NCBI GenBank assembly: GCA_031282485.1
Contig: JAITDQ010000363.1
Location: 1-10,276, forward strand
Reading direction: 5' to 3'
DNA from: Tannerella sp.
Lineage (GTDB): Bacteria > Bacteroidota > Bacteroidia > Bacteroidales > Tannerellaceae
DNA length: 10,276 nt
In this document: positions 1 through 7,369 of the stretch, one piece after another
Numbering within the stretch: the first letter of the stretch is position 1
Layout: each line of letters starts with the position of its first letter
Notes under the pieces: model-generated
Seen by the model: only the letters and a program-made list of their open reading frames with translations
The model's database searches: none
Told to the model about the DNA's origin: nothing
Position numbers and translations under genes: made by a program

Positions 1-23
1 ATTTTTTTATCTTTAGGCTATCA

Positions 24-587
24 TTATCTGTTTCTATTTTCTATTTCTTCTTGTTCTTTTTGCTTCTTCCGTTCTTCCCTATTCCATTGATATTCTTCCT
101 TTTTCCATTGATGTTCTTCCATTCTTGTTTTATGAGTCTCTCTCTCCATTTCAAACATTAATTTACGTTCATCTCTTTCCTGATTGTATCTTAATTCTTC
201 ATTTATTATTTTCCTTTCAGCTATCTCATGATCTTTATATGCCACATAACCGGATATCAAAAGGGCGCCAACCGGAATGAATACAAATCTCAACCATTCG
301 ATACCGTCCAGATCCCTCCATCTCTTTCCCTCATGTTTTATTGTATTGGACTTTGTTGGCACTTTTTTTCCCGTCGTATTATAAGAGGGATCTTTCTTTT
401 GGACTACTGTTTCCGTATTTTCTTCCGGATCTTGAATAATAAGATATGTGATTAAAAATGCACCTAAAAACAGATATATACCGAGCGATCTTATAAAATC
501 GCTACTGCTGAAAAAGGATGAACATAACGTTAATATTATTAATGCTATGCATATTATATATCCAATTAATTTCCCACTAACTTTCAT
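24..587 (-). CDS. Membrane-anchored coiled-coil hypothetical protein
   Basis: I do not recognise a family. The 187-residue product has three hydrophobic segments (about residues 6-27, 35-52 and 99-118), a polar linker at 53-95, and a highly charged tail from about 119 to the end. The tail is rich in Glu, Lys, Arg and Gln, contains the near-repeat EEHQWKKEEYQWNREE, and should form a long helix or coiled coil. The expected layout is an integral inner-membrane protein with a cytoplasmic helical tail, perhaps for self-association or partner binding. The ATG at 587 is chosen because it directly precedes the first hydrophobic segment; GGAG lies too close to it to be an ideal ribosome site. A TATATTTG box at 613-606 sits 19 bases upstream. 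The gene is AT-rich. The stop is TAA at 24-26, so the gene is complete. Function unknown. Confidence 0.7.
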   Translation of the reverse strand: MKVSGKLIGYIICIALIILTLCSSFFSSSDFIRSLGIYLFLGAFLITYLIIQDPEENTETVVQKKDPSYNTTGKKVPTKSNTIKHEGKRWRDLDGIEWLRFVFIPVGALLISGYVAYKDHEIAERKIINEELRYNQERDERKLMFEMERETHKTRMEEHQWKKEEYQWNREERKKQKEQEEIENRNR

Positions 588-605
588 GCTCCATTAATTT
601 TTGTG

Positions 606-613
606 CAAATATA
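606..613 (-). promoter_or_regulatory. Bacteroidota-type -7 box upstream of the coiled-coil protein gene
   Basis: Read on the minus strand the sequence is TATATTTG, matching the Bacteroidota -7 consensus TAnnTTTG. It lies 19 bases upstream of the ATG at 587, which would give a leader of about 10-12 bases. I see no convincing -33 TTTG at the usual distance, so this rests on one box. Confidence 0.4.
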
Positions 614-644
614 CAATACATTATTTTTCTATCCGCATTTTTTG

Positions 645-734
645 TTATTTATTTTCCTTTTTTCTGTGAAGATACGGATTTGACAGATTGATTGTTATGC
701 TTGCCGGTTCCCTCTCTCTGTTGTAAAATCTCAT
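645..734 (-). pseudogene. Possible N-terminal stub of an AAA ATPase gene
   Basis: The frame from ATG 734 to TAA 645 encodes 29 residues beginning MRFYNREREPAS. A start of the form (F/Y)(Y/I)(N/G)RE(K/R)E is typical of the extreme N-terminus of a family of bacterial and archaeal AAA ATPases (PF01637/DUF234-like). In those proteins a hydrophobic helix and a Walker A loop follow. Here the similarity ends after RERE and no P-loop is present, so I infer that the rest of the gene was deleted. A -7 box (793-800) and a palindrome (752-790) lie upstream, as expected for a once-functional promoter. The frame is open further back to a TTG at 833, but that extension runs through the palindrome and promoter and is unlikely to be protein. 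The match is only about nine residues and could be chance. Confidence 0.35.
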
Positions 735-751
735 ACCTTCAAATTTATTAT

Positions 752-790
752 TTATCGAAATGCACATTACCGTAATGCACATTTCGATAA
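752..790. repeat. 39-bp imperfect palindrome 1 (probable operator or leader hairpin)
   Basis: Two 18-base arms (752-769 and 773-790) flank a 3-base spacer CCG and pair at 16 of 18 positions. The only mismatches are two adjacent pairs (763/779 and 764/778). The outer arm reads TTATCGAAATG and the inner arm CATTA. The element also contains ATGCACATT twice with a 15-base period. On the minus strand it lies directly downstream of a TACCTTTG -7 box, so it overlaps the expected transcription start of the ATPase-like stub. It could be a repressor site or a hairpin in the 5' leader. Confidence 0.6.
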
Positions 791-792
791 TG

Positions 793-800
793 CAAAGGTA
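793..800 (-). promoter_or_regulatory. Bacteroidota-type -7 box of the ATPase-like stub
   Basis: The minus strand reads TACCTTTG, an exact TAnnTTTG match, between the two 39-bp palindromes. Initiation about seven bases downstream would fall inside palindrome 1, with the stub's ATG at 734. No clear -33 element is seen at about 20 bases upstream. Confidence 0.4.
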
Positions 801-812
801 AATGTTGTTTTT

Positions 813-851
813 AATATTTCGCATTTTGCGCAACGCATTTTGCGAAATATT
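813..851. repeat. 39-bp imperfect palindrome 2
   Basis: Arms of 18 bases (813-830 and 834-851) around the spacer CAA pair at 15 of 18 positions. The outer ten bases, AATATTTCGC against GCGAAATATT, are perfect and the three mismatches are contiguous. GCATTTTGCG also occurs as a direct repeat with a 14-base period (821-830 and 835-844), and TTGCGCAA is palindromic at the centre. Total length and spacer size equal those of the palindrome at 752-790, and both share ATTTCG. It ends nine bases before the ATG of the 34-codon frame on the plus strand. Confidence 0.6.
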
Positions 852-859
852 TTCTGTAA

Positions 860-964
860 ATGAATTTCACTTCAAAAATCAAAGGCAAAAATCAACAGCC
901 GACGCTTTATTTCTTCGTTACCCGCAAGGCGGAAATTTTGTTTGAGCGTGTGATTTCTGCATAA
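860..964 (+). CDS. Orphan 34-residue reading frame, possible gene remnant
   Basis: The frame from ATG 860 to TAA 962-964 begins MNFTSKIKGKNQQ and ends in EILFERVISA. Codon choice resembles that of the confirmed genes nearby. There is no Shine-Dalgarno sequence, but that is normal in Bacteroidota. It starts just after palindrome 2 and diverges from the ATPase-like stub, which suggests a divergent gene pair whose coding parts have been lost. It could equally be a chance open frame of this length. I recognise no family. Confidence 0.25.
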   Translation: MNFTSKIKGKNQQPTLYFFVTRKAEILFERVISA

Positions 965-1085
965 TTGACATTATGTTAAATAGAATATCTGCAATCTACG
1001 ATAACAGACCTTTCGCACAATTCCGGGCTTTCAAACCGGAGGCTCCCCTCTCAAATTTTTTCGTACATCAAATATCGTATAATTG
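965..1085. other. Intergenic sequence without a recognised feature
   Basis: I see no frame, RNA gene or -7 box here on either strand. A short TCCGG/CCGGA inverted pair near 1022-1040 is too small to call as a terminator. Together with 588-964 this makes a gene-poor stretch of over 500 bases. Confidence 0.4.
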
Positions 1086-1123
1086 AAGGCGCCCAAAAAA
1101 TCAAAAAACTTTTTGGACGCCTT
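1086..1123 (-). terminator. Hairpin terminator of the reductase/DUF6599 operon
   Basis: Arms AAGGCGCCCAAAAA (1086-1099) and TTTTTGGACGCCTT (1110-1123) enclose a 10-base loop, seven bases downstream of the TAA at 1131. On the plus strand one pair is C/A. In the minus-strand RNA that pair is G-U, so the stem is continuous only in the direction of the operon. The tail after the stem (UUCAAUUAUA) is only weakly U-rich. Confidence 0.6.
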
Positions 1124-1130
1124 TGTTAAG

Positions 1131-1988
1131 TTATAAGCGAACGCTATTCAGGATGTTTTCCGCATCGTCGACCGCATCGCCGTTTTCATTATAGATTCCT
1201 ATAAGATATTTTCCTTTCCACAAGCACGGAATATCTCCGTTATAACGGTCTTTTATCAGTAATTGTCCCTGTTTGAAAGCAAGCGGCTGTTTGGAAAATG
1301 TGAAATATTTGTTGAGTATTTCTTTTGCCGCACCGTCGTTTCCCGCATCTATCACAAAAAGCTGGTAAACCAGATCGCCTCGTTTGTATTGGCAAACATA
1401 AACTTTGTTTAGAAATTCGTGACCTATATAATTTGATGTTATATAAGATTCCGAATGTGGAATTTTATTTTCTTCAGGAAATGTTCCGATAATTACCGGA
1501 TATGATGCGTCAGGTTCCGTCTTGGCAGCCAGCGCTTCGGCTATGCTCCGCATCGCTTTACCCGTCTCCTCTTTCGACTGATTGCTTCTGATTTTAACAT
1601 ACAACCGGCCGGCGAAGAAAAACAAACTGCTGTTATCGCCATGAGCTTCACCTCCTATCTTATAAAATGTAAGGTCGGAAGAACGTTCCGAGGCATACAT
1701 GCCGAAAGCGTCTTCCGGTGTGGCGTGGCGATATACCTGTACGGTAATGTAATTTTCTCCCTGACTGTAGTCGCAGGCTGTCATCTCGCGGAATCCGTTT
1801 TCGATGAACAGCGGAGCTGCACCGTTGATACGATCAAACAGATTGTCGGGATTAAAAATCTCCTTCGATTCCGGCTTTTGCCAGCCATTAACAGTGGGAA
1901 GCCACGACATTATTTCGTCCGGCGTTTGCGCTGTAACGGCTATTGGCAAAAAAAAGAAAATATATATTATAGCACGCATATACTTCAT
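1131..1988 (-). CDS. Secreted DUF6599-like protein
   Basis: The 285-residue protein has a hydrophobic signal segment (about residues 5-19) with a likely signal-peptidase site after Ala20 (TA-Q). The mature part matches what I know of DUF6599 proteins of Bacteroidota: an early WxxxxxxxxF...INGAAPLFIENGF segment (about residues 36-67), then a DY...ITVQVYRHATPEDAFGMYASER stretch (about 73-102), and a second alpha/beta half. The biochemical role of the family is not established. The start codon lies only four bases past the stop of the upstream aldo/keto reductase gene, so translation is probably coupled. The partner reductase is Tat-exported, which suggests that both act outside the cytoplasm. 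A hairpin follows the stop. An in-frame ATG at codon 4 is an alternative start. I am fairly confident of the family and cannot assign a function. Confidence 0.8.
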   Translation of the reverse strand: MKYMRAIIYIFFFLPIAVTAQTPDEIMSWLPTVNGWQKPESKEIFNPDNLFDRINGAAPLFIENGFREMTACDYSQGENYITVQVYRHATPEDAFGMYASERSSDLTFYKIGGEAHGDNSSLFFFAGRLYVKIRSNQSKEETGKAMRSIAEALAAKTEPDASYPVIIGTFPEENKIPHSESYITSNYIGHEFLNKVYVCQYKRGDLVYQLFVIDAGNDGAAKEILNKYFTFSKQPLAFKQGQLLIKDRYNGDIPCLWKGKYLIGIYNENGDAVDDAENILNSVRL

Positions 1989-1992
1989 GAAA

Positions 1993-3195
1993 TTATGTTA
2001 AAAATACGTCGGGTATCCCCATGACAGGCTTTATTGCGGCGATTTTTTGTCCAACATTAAACCCGGACGGGCAACTCACTTTACATCCGCTTTTACAACT
2101 GTTGCATATATTTTCGGGTAATTTAAGTTCCGCCAACGTTTCTTTGGATAATTGTGCATATTTATAGCCGAAAGTGTACATATAAGCTCTCATCATGTCC
2201 GGTATCGGGAGGTGTTCGGGACACTGTTTGCCGCACTGTCCGCACTGCTGGCAATAAAGCAGCTCTTTATCGCGAAGCGATGCGAGATATTTGCTTTCCG
2301 CATCGTTCAATTTCGGCGATTTCACCGCAGCCAGACATTCGTCGAGTTCATCGTAATTGGTAAATCCCGGTATGATGGTTGTAATATGTTTGTTCTGCCA
2401 TACCCATTTGAGGCACGCCTGTGCGTTGATTTTCTTTTTGCCGGCGGCATCTTCAACTCCTCCGGTCATTGTTTTCATCGCAACAAAGCCTATACCGGCT
2501 TTTGCAGCGCGTTCAATTGCAGCATCGGTTTCCGGGAGGTTTTTCATTTTGAAATTATAACTTACCAAAACAACATCATATATTCCCATTTCGACGACCG
2601 CATCCAGCTGTTCCGGTTTGTTCGCATGAGTGGATACGCCTAAAAATTTAGCTTTACCCGATTCTTTTATTTTCTTCAATGCTTCAATCACACGCGGTTC
2701 TTTGATTGCGTCTACATCACCTATGGCATGAATGTAAAAAATATCAACATAATCCATTTTCAGGCGTTTAAAACTTACCTCTACCTGTTCCGCAAATTTC
2801 TCTTCAAAATTTTCATGCAGCGGGTAATCAAACTTAACCTTCGTGGCAATAACGTACGAATCGCGAGGTTTTCCTTCGAAGAAAACACCCAGCATTTCTT
2901 CATTTTTTCCGCCCTGATAGCCGTTAGCCGTGTCAAAAAACAGGATGCCCGAATTATACGCAGCCCTTACAACACTCGGATTGTCTGCACGCATTACACC
3001 CATGCTCAGTATGGGTAATTGCAAACCTGTGCGTCCCAGCGTTCGCACGGGCATTTCGACCCGCTCCTGCATGGCGGATTTTACCGATGAATTCGTCCCT
3101 GCGGCATTCACGCTTACGGGAAAAATCGCTGCTCCGGCTCCGGCCGCAGCGGTCATACGAATAAATTTTCTACGATTGATAACTGTCTGTTTCAT
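1993..3195 (-). CDS. Tat-exported aldo/keto reductase with C-terminal 4Fe-4S domain
   Basis: The predicted 400-residue protein begins with a twin-arginine signal (NRRKF at residues 7-11, then an Ala-rich hydrophobic stretch), so it is probably exported folded. An aldo/keto reductase barrel follows (about 48-290) with the expected catalytic residues: Asp88 and Tyr93 in DTANGYQGG, Lys119 in ATKVKF and His156 in FYIHA. The C-terminus has two cysteine groups, CxxCxxCxxxCP (315, 318, 321, 325) and CxxCxxxCxxxCP (364, 367, 371, 375), which should bind iron-sulfur clusters. An NAD(P)H-type barrel fused to clusters suggests redox chemistry on an unknown substrate, with electron transfer to or from a partner. 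ATG 3195 is preferred over the in-frame GTG at 3204 because it gives a standard short Tat N-region. A TACATTTG promoter box lies at 3247-3254. First gene of an operon with the DUF6599-like gene. Confidence 0.9.
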   Translation of the reverse strand: MKQTVINRRKFIRMTAAAGAGAAIFPVSVNAAGTNSSVKSAMQERVEMPVRTLGRTGLQLPILSMGVMRADNPSVVRAAYNSGILFFDTANGYQGGKNEEMLGVFFEGKPRDSYVIATKVKFDYPLHENFEEKFAEQVEVSFKRLKMDYVDIFYIHAIGDVDAIKEPRVIEALKKIKESGKAKFLGVSTHANKPEQLDAVVEMGIYDVVLVSYNFKMKNLPETDAAIERAAKAGIGFVAMKTMTGGVEDAAGKKKINAQACLKWVWQNKHITTIIPGFTNYDELDECLAAVKSPKLNDAESKYLASLRDKELLYCQQCGQCGKQCPEHLPIPDMMRAYMYTFGYKYAQLSKETLAELKLPENICNSCKSGCKVSCPSGFNVGQKIAAIKPVMGIPDVFLT

Positions 3196-3246
3196 TTTGT
3201 ACACTAATTTAATGTTTATACTAAAGAAATGGAATTAATAACCCCG

Positions 3247-3254
3247 CAAATGTA
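3247..3254 (-). promoter_or_regulatory. Bacteroidota-type -7 box of the reductase operon
   Basis: The minus strand reads TACATTTG, an exact TAnnTTTG match, about 52 bases upstream of the ATG at 3195. The -33 region would fall in the U-run of the preceding terminator, where the minus strand has a poly-T stretch but no clean TTTG. The position directly after the gyrA-operon terminator supports separate transcription of the reductase operon. Confidence 0.5.
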
Positions 3255-3266
3255 GTAATTATTTAT

Positions 3267-3303
3267 AAAAAAAGCACTTTCCGAACGACGGAAAATGCTT
3301 TTT
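3267..3303 (-). terminator. Rho-independent terminator of the gyrA/TPR operon
   Basis: Arms 3269-3283 and 3289-3303 (AAAAAGCACTTTCCG and CGGAAAATGCTTTTT) enclose a five-base loop. In the minus-strand RNA the single C/A mismatch becomes a G-U pair, giving a continuous 15-bp stem followed by a run of seven U. It begins 31 bases downstream of the TPR gene stop. This is the clearest terminator in the window. Confidence 0.85.
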
Positions 3304-3334
3304 AAAATATAATAAAAAAACGTAAGAAACGCAA

Positions 3335-4585
3335 CTAATTACTGCCGTTCATGAGTTTATTCATTTCTTCGAGCTTATCTCCCATTTCCAGATTATAGTA
3401 AATACTGCTCAAAATACTGCGCAAAGCCTGTTTGCTGTCCGAATCATCCGGGTTTAACTGGTATGCTTTCTCAAAACAGGGAAGAGCTTTTCTGAATAAT
3501 TCTTTGGCTTTTTCTTTTTCTTCGTTGTATTTTTTTACATCGGAGATGTTATTTGCTTCGTCAAGCTGTATGACTCCCTGATTGAAATAAATACGTCCGA
3601 GGTCAGACTGGGATTCCGCATTTTCACTGTCCAGTTCGATTGATTTTTTGAAAAACTCTTCTGCTTTTTCATAATCTTTAAGGCCGGATTCGTAAATACG
3701 TCCCGCCACATCATACAATTGAGCGTTTGAAGGGTCATTTTTTATTGCGGTATTCAAGTATTCGACAGCTTTCTCATGCTCTTCGGAAGTAATATAGAGA
3801 CTGACAAGGCTCATTATGAAATAGTCTTCCTTGGGAAAGATCGCGATACCGTCTTCGAGCGTTTTCTTAAAATTAACGGTATCTCCCACTATTCTATATT
3901 CTTCGGCAAGGTATTGCAGCATGTCATTTTTCTTGTAATCCAGTTTACTTGCGCGTGCCATTACTTCGATTGCAAGCGGATGATCATTGAGCTGGCTTGC
4001 GGCAATGGCAGCATAGTAATTAGCCAAAAGATAGACGGAATCTACGCCTACGGGTGCTTCCCCGGGTTTTACTCCCTCTTTCATCAGTTTGCTGTCGGCT
4101 ATTTCGATATATTGATTAAAGAAATCAAGCGTTTTTTTATAATCTCTTTGATCGAAGAAATAAGCGCCTCCATTCAGATAGTATACCAGATTGGCCTTAA
4201 GGGTAGACCGGATATCTTTTGTGAATTTAGGTTTAACTTTTCCTTTTGCGTCAGGCAGATTATCCAGTTCGTTTGCTTTCCTGAAATACGGATATACATT
4301 CAATAACGCATCATACATAACCGCTTCGTTAGGTTGCTGGCCTAACATCAGTTTCGTGTTTTCGGCAGTAAACTGCATATCTTCAATTTGTCCTGCCGTA
4401 TACCAGGTTTTTGCGTCGTTTTTTGTTTCATCATGTTCCAACGCACCTTTGATCTTCTTTCTTGCTTCTTCAAAATTCGGCTTTGCGTCTTTCGCAAATC
4501 TCAAAGCTTCCGAAACGGCTTTCTTTTGTCCGAAAGAAACGGACGCAATCAAGCATAGTCCAAGTGTTAATCCTAATTTTTTCAT
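3335..4585 (-). CDS. Secreted tetratricopeptide-repeat protein, downstream of gyrA
   Basis: The 416-residue protein starts with a signal peptide (KK, hydrophobic core 4-17, probable cleavage after Gly19 at SFG-Q), placing it in the periplasm. The mature part is helical, with TPR-like units clearest at about residues 253-286 (FIMSLVSLYI...AVEYLNTAIKNDP) and 287-320 (YDVAGRIYESGLKDYEKAEE...). A last unit at 325-380 is interrupted by a charged insertion near 343-360. TPR folds are protein-binding scaffolds and no enzymatic motif is visible. The gene begins 32 bases after the gyrA stop and shares its transcript. To my knowledge gyrA followed by a TPR gene is a recurring arrangement in Bacteroidales, although no functional link to gyrase is known. 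Ribosome-site signal is weak (ACAGAAG before the ATG). Confidence 0.88.
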   Translation of the reverse strand: MKKLGLTLGLCLIASVSFGQKKAVSEALRFAKDAKPNFEEARKKIKGALEHDETKNDAKTWYTAGQIEDMQFTAENTKLMLGQQPNEAVMYDALLNVYPYFRKANELDNLPDAKGKVKPKFTKDIRSTLKANLVYYLNGGAYFFDQRDYKKTLDFFNQYIEIADSKLMKEGVKPGEAPVGVDSVYLLANYYAAIAASQLNDHPLAIEVMARASKLDYKKNDMLQYLAEEYRIVGDTVNFKKTLEDGIAIFPKEDYFIMSLVSLYITSEEHEKAVEYLNTAIKNDPSNAQLYDVAGRIYESGLKDYEKAEEFFKKSIELDSENAESQSDLGRIYFNQGVIQLDEANNISDVKKYNEEKEKAKELFRKALPCFEKAYQLNPDDSDSKQALRSILSSIYYNLEMGDKLEEMNKLMNGSN

Positions 4586-4617
4586 CTTCTGTGTAAGTAA
4601 TTTGATGTTAATAATTC

Positions 4618-7215
4618 TTATTCTAATTTATCAATATTTTTATTTTCGTCTGTATTTTCAATCGACATAATATCATCTTCAATTCTATTACTGTCATCAA
4701 TTATACTGACTTTATCCGCATTTTCGGTTTCCGAAGACAGCACTTTAGCGGCAATTTTTTCTTCTTCCGTTTCCGAAATCACTTTACAAACCGAAGCTAT
4801 CTCATCACCTCTCTTATCCAGATTAATAAGTCGAACTCCCTGTGTTGCACGTCCTATGACGTTCAAATTTACAACATTTATCCGAATTGTTATACCGGAC
4901 TTGTTAATTATCATTAAATCATTTTCGTCCGTAACGGATTTTATATCGACCAGTTTCCCGGTTTTTTCCGTTATGTTGAGGGTTTTAACGCCTTTGCCGC
5001 CACGGTTTGTGATGCGATAATCTTCTATTTTCGAGCGTTTGCCGTAACCTTTTTCCGATACGACGAGAATGGATTCTTTCTCAGGATGTTTTATGCAGAT
5101 CATGCCAATGGCGCAGTCGTCATTATCATCGAGCGTCATGCCGCGTACGCCTGTCGCCGTACGTCCCATAACGCGCACTTTGCTTTCGGGGAAACGTATG
5201 GCGCGGCCGTTCCGGTTTGCGATCACCACATCGTTGTCCCCGTTCGTCATACGAACCTGAATCAGTCCGTCTCCTTCCCGCAGCGTGATGGCTACCACGC
5301 CATTCTGCCGCGGACGCGAATAGGCTTCCAGCAGGGTCTTTTTGATGACGCCCTGCTTCGTACAGAACAGTAAATAATGCGAATTGACAAACTCGGCGTC
5401 CGAGGTCAGTTTTTTCACACGTATGAAAGCGTTCACGCTGTCATCCGGATCGATATTGAGAAGGTTTTGTATGGCGCGGCCTTTGGAATTGCGTGCGCCT
5501 TCCGGTATCTCGTATACTCTTTTCCAGTAGCATCGTCCTTTAGCCGTGAAGAAGATCAGCGTCGCGTGCATGGACGCCGGGTAGATGTATTCCACAAAGT
5601 CTTCGTCGCGGGTATCGGAGCCTTTGGAACCGACGCCGCCGCGTGCCTGCGAACGAAATTCGGAAAGAGGCGTGCGTTTGATATATCCTAAATGCGAAAG
5701 CGTGATAATCATCTCGTCATCGGAATAGAAATCTTCCGGATTAAGCTCTTCCGAGGCGTAGACGATGTCCGTTTTGCGTTCGTCTCCGTATTTGTCAATG
5801 ATTTCCTGCAGTTCGTCTTTTATTACACCCATCAGGATTTCTTCATTTTCAAGTATTTCTTTCAAACGGGCGATGAGTTTTTCGATTTCTTCAAATTCGG
5901 CGCGCAGTTTGTCCTGTTCCAGTCCCGTCAACTGGCGCAAACGCATCTCAACGATAGCGCGAGCCTGTATATCCGACAAATCAAAGCGGGTTATCAGACC
6001 GGAAATTGCCACCTGGGGACTGCTCGAACTCTTGATTATGGCGATCACTTCATCAATATTGTCGGAGGCGATAATCAGTCCCTGCAATATGTGGGAGCGT
6101 TCTTCGGCCTTTTTCAGATCATACTTCGTGCGGCGGGTTACGACTTCTTTACGGTGCTCGATAAAATGGCCGATCATGTCCTTCAGGTTCATCATCTTCG
6201 GACGACCGTTTACAAGTGCGATATTATTGACGCTGAAAGATGACTGTAACGCCGTCATCTTGTATAATTTATTCAGTACGACGCTTGCATTTGCATCGCG
6301 TTTGATGTCGACCACAATGCGCATTCCGCTGCGGTCGGATTCGTCATTTACATTTGATATGCCCTCGATACGTTTTTCGTTTACAAGGTCGGCGATGTAC
6401 TTTATAAGTTCCGCTTTGTTGACTAAATAAGGGATTTCGCTTATTACAATTTTGTCGTGTGCGGAAGTTGTTTCGATCTCGGCTTTCCCGCGCAGGATAA
6501 TACGTCCGCGTCCCGTTTCGAAAGCGTCCTTAACGCCTGCATATCCATAGATTGTTGCGCCGGTGGGAAAATCGGGCGCCTTGACATATTTCATCAGGCC
6601 TTCGACGTCAATCTCCCCACGCGTATCGACATAAGCCTGACAGGCCAGCAACACTTCTTTCATGTTATGAGGCGGCATGTTCGTTGCCATACCTACGGCT
6701 ATTCCCGACGCTCCGTTTATCAAAAGATTGGGTATGCGCGTCGGCAGAACAACCGGTTCGTGCAATGTATCATCAAAATTCAACTGAAAATCGACCGTAT
6801 CCTTGTCTATATCGCGCAACATCTCTTCGGCCAGCCGGCTCAGGCGGGCTTCCGTGTAACGCATCGCGGCCGGACTGTCGCCGTCGACCGAACCGAAGTT
6901 TCCCTGCCCGTCAACAAGCATATACCGCATCGACCATTTCTGCGCCAGACGAACCATTGCAAAGTATACGGACGAATCACCGTGCGGGTGATATTTACCT
7001 AAAACTTCTCCGACGATTCTTGCCGATTTTTTGTACGGTTTATCCGAGGTGTTGCCTAATTCGTTCATGCCGAATAGTATACGCCGGTGGACAGGTTTAA
7101 AACCGTCCCTGACGTCAGGGAGGGCGCGTGAAACAATAACGGACATTGAATAGTCGATGTACGCTGATTTCATTTCATTATTAATATCAATCTTAATAAT
7201 TCTGTCTTCAGTCAT
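4618..7215 (-). CDS. gyrA: DNA gyrase subunit A
   Basis: GyrA forms the A2B2 gyrase with GyrB, breaks and rejoins DNA, and introduces negative supercoils using ATP. The 865-residue product has the breakage-reunion domain (about 1-490), with catalytic Tyr120 next to Arg119 in [10 protein letters not shown], and [24 protein letters not shown] at 161-184. A C-terminal beta-pinwheel (about 500-815) carries the GyrA box QARGGVG at 523-529, which separates it from ParC. The tail (about 815-865) is acidic. In the quinolone region ([14 protein letters not shown]) Ser81 occupies the E. coli Ser83 place, while Phe85 replaces the E. coli Asp87 equivalent; I believe this may be normal in Bacteroidales. 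Start ATG 7215 gives the usual N-terminus. No -7 box was found upstream, and a 15-bp tandem duplication abuts the start codon. The downstream TPR gene is cotranscribed. Confidence 0.98.
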   Translation of the reverse strand: MTEDRIIKIDINNEMKSAYIDYSMSVIVSRALPDVRDGFKPVHRRILFGMNELGNTSDKPYKKSARIVGEVLGKYHPHGDSSVYFAMVRLAQKWSMRYMLVDGQGNFGSVDGDSPAAMRYTEARLSRLAEEMLRDIDKDTVDFQLNFDDTLHEPVVLPTRIPNLLINGASGIAVGMATNMPPHNMKEVLLACQAYVDTRGEIDVEGLMKYVKAPDFPTGATIYGYAGVKDAFETGRGRIILRGKAEIETTSAHDKIVISEIPYLVNKAELIKYIADLVNEKRIEGISNVNDESDRSGMRIVVDIKRDANASVVLNKLYKMTALQSSFSVNNIALVNGRPKMMNLKDMIGHFIEHRKEVVTRRTKYDLKKAEERSHILQGLIIASDNIDEVIAIIKSSSSPQVAISGLITRFDLSDIQARAIVEMRLRQLTGLEQDKLRAEFEEIEKLIARLKEILENEEILMGVIKDELQEIIDKYGDERKTDIVYASEELNPEDFYSDDEMIITLSHLGYIKRTPLSEFRSQARGGVGSKGSDTRDEDFVEYIYPASMHATLIFFTAKGRCYWKRVYEIPEGARNSKGRAIQNLLNIDPDDSVNAFIRVKKLTSDAEFVNSHYLLFCTKQGVIKKTLLEAYSRPRQNGVVAITLREGDGLIQVRMTNGDNDVVIANRNGRAIRFPESKVRVMGRTATGVRGMTLDDNDDCAIGMICIKHPEKESILVVSEKGYGKRSKIEDYRITNRGGKGVKTLNITEKTGKLVDIKSVTDENDLMIINKSGITIRINVVNLNVIGRATQGVRLINLDKRGDEIASVCKVISETEEEKIAAKVLSSETENADKVSIIDDSNRIEDDIMSIENTDENKNIDKLE

Positions 7216-7245
7216 TTCTATATTTATTAGTTCTACATTTATTAG
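7216..7245. repeat. 15-bp tandem duplication abutting the gyrA start
   Basis: TTCTATATTTATTAG (7216-7230) is followed directly by TTCTACATTTATTAG (7231-7245), with a single difference. The copies occupy the region just before the gyrA ATG, including the place where the ribosome binds. No purine-rich ribosome site is present in either copy. Confidence 0.75.
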
Positions 7246-7277
7246 TTAGCTATACATTATATATACTTCCTCATATC

Positions 7278-7310
7278 TCAAAAAAGCGTGCTAAAGTACT
7301 GCTTTTTTGA
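7278..7310 (-). terminator. Bidirectional hairpin upstream of gyrA
   Basis: TCAAAAAAGC (7278-7287) and GCTTTTTTGA (7301-7310) form a perfect 10-bp stem with a 13-base loop. The A/T runs within the stem could supply a U-tract in either direction. No plus-strand transcript is expected here, so the likely role is to stop transcription of the 7474-8130 gene before gyrA. Confidence 0.55.
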
Positions 7311-7323
7311 TTCATGGCAAAAT

Positions 7324-7356
7324 CAAACGGCAAAAAAAACCCAAACTGGCCGTTTG
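7324..7356. repeat. Inverted repeat between gyrA and the 7474-8130 gene
   Basis: CAAACGGC (7324-7331) and GCCGTTTG (7349-7356) form a perfect 8-bp stem with a 17-base loop containing eight consecutive A. A T-run follows on the plus strand (CTTTTT) and ATTTTG on the minus strand. It may act as a second terminator in series with the hairpin at 7278-7310, or be part of an untranslated RNA structure. Confidence 0.45.
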
Positions 7357-7369
7357 CTTTTTAACAAAA

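Noticed and set aside
645..833. Full 62-residue minus-strand protein starting at TTG 833
   Set aside because: The first 33 codons run through both a palindrome and a promoter box; only the ATG 734 part looks protein-derived.
1022..1040. Hairpin TCCGG/CCGGA as a terminator
   Set aside because: Only five pairs, no immediate U-run, and no gene ends beside it.
1641..2643. Plus-strand open frames across the reductase/DUF6599 genes
   Set aside because: They are shadows of well-supported minus-strand genes with recognisable domains.
3196..3204. GTG 3204 as the start of the aldo/keto reductase
   Set aside because: The ATG at 3195 gives the usual short N-region before the twin-arginine motif and is the stronger codon.
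5765..6430. Long plus-strand open frame inside gyrA
   Set aside because: It is antisense to conserved GyrA domain sequence and its product resembles no protein; a shadow frame.
6940..6990. Acquired quinolone-resistance mutation in gyrA
   Set aside because: The Ser83-equivalent serine is intact, and the Phe at the Asp87 place may well be normal for the lineage.
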